From Uloborus plumipes (taxonomy: Eukaryota > Arthropoda > Arachnida > Araneae > Uloboridae), in contig JAXGGA010003432.1 in NCBI GenBank assembly GCA_038373865.1, forward strand, positions 1 through 64,000: DNA of 64,000 nt, in the 5' to 3' direction. Made by a program: the position numbers and the translations under genes. Below the pieces are notes generated by a model, which saw only the letters and a program-made list of their open reading frames with translations, ran no database searches and had not been told where the DNA came from. Each line of letters begins with the position of its first letter. Positions within the stretch are counted from its first letter, which is position 1. This document shows positions 63,797-64,000 of the stretch, in pieces.

Positions 63797-64000
63797 TATG
63801 CAGGAAAACACCATTTATATGTTTTTAAAGGGACTGTACAAAAAATGTACAAATGAAAAAACATGTAATAGGTATACTTTAATATGTATTGTACTTTGCC
63901 AGGAGTGAAATTTTAAAAAAGAATAAATGAAAAAGACATATAACAGAGAAACACATCATAGGTGTTTCACTGTGTACATTTAAGACAGAATAAAAAGTTT
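63797..64000 (+). other. End of window
   Basis: Non-coding continuation of intron 23. Nothing recognised. Confidence 0.5.

Overview
The window is AT-rich, intron-rich animal DNA carrying the middle of one host gene on the + strand, heavily colonised by transposable elements. The gene is a multidrug-resistance-associated ABC transporter (ABCC subfamily, MRP1-like). Twenty-three exons between 8918 and 61363 join in perfect phase into 1087 codons: the end of TMD0, the L0 linker, TMD1, NBD1, the regulatory linker and most of TMD2. The start codon lies upstream of the recognised exons and NBD2 must lie beyond 64000. Long introns, the mix of repeats (Ty1/copia, Naiad-type Penelope-like element, Tigger, hAT, Tc1/mariner, piggyBac-like MITE, Helitron) and the exon pattern suggest an arthropod, perhaps a chelicerate such as a spider. 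That taxonomic guess is inference.

Layout. 1-1222 holds nothing recognised. 1225-8807 is a Tigger/pogo element invaded by a hAT-like element (3444-8619), itself invaded by a second 8-bp-TSD element that is a 3-kb palindrome (3459-6510). Exons follow from 8918. Intron 3 holds a non-autonomous hAT (12275-13672). Intron 5 (10.8 kb) holds a young Ty1/copia retrotransposon on the minus strand (16802-24187) with three LTR segments inside one target duplication, and a Tc1-type foldback element (24822-26346). Intron 6 holds a piggyBac-like MITE (27319-29052) carrying an intact Tc1/mariner element (27497-28714). Intron 7 holds a Helitron (31258-32039). Intron 10 holds a partial copy of exon 10 ending in a perfect hairpin (35538-35636) and a large inverted duplication (37081-40262). 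Intron 14 holds a CR1-like LINE 3' end. Intron 18 holds another hAT (48667-49924), a Penelope-like element with the GIY-YIG endonuclease in front of the reverse transcriptase (50026-54048) and a fragment of a second one. After the last exon lies a second, almost identical Tc1/mariner copy (62577-63794).

Most notable points. (1) Between integrase and reverse transcriptase the copia element encodes a segment that reads as a methyl-CpG-binding (MBD) fold, the position where chromodomains sit in other retrotransposons. This would be a possible targeting module and is a pattern-based call that needs a profile search. (2) Two full-length Tc1/mariner copies with intact transposases, DD36E spacing and matching TIRs differ at about seven positions by eye, so the family was active recently. 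(3) The Penelope-like element has the permuted Naiad domain order. (4) Three separate large fold-back structures occur in one locus. (5) In the ABC transporter, three charged or polar TM6 positions known to matter for glutathione-conjugate transport in human MRP1 are replaced.
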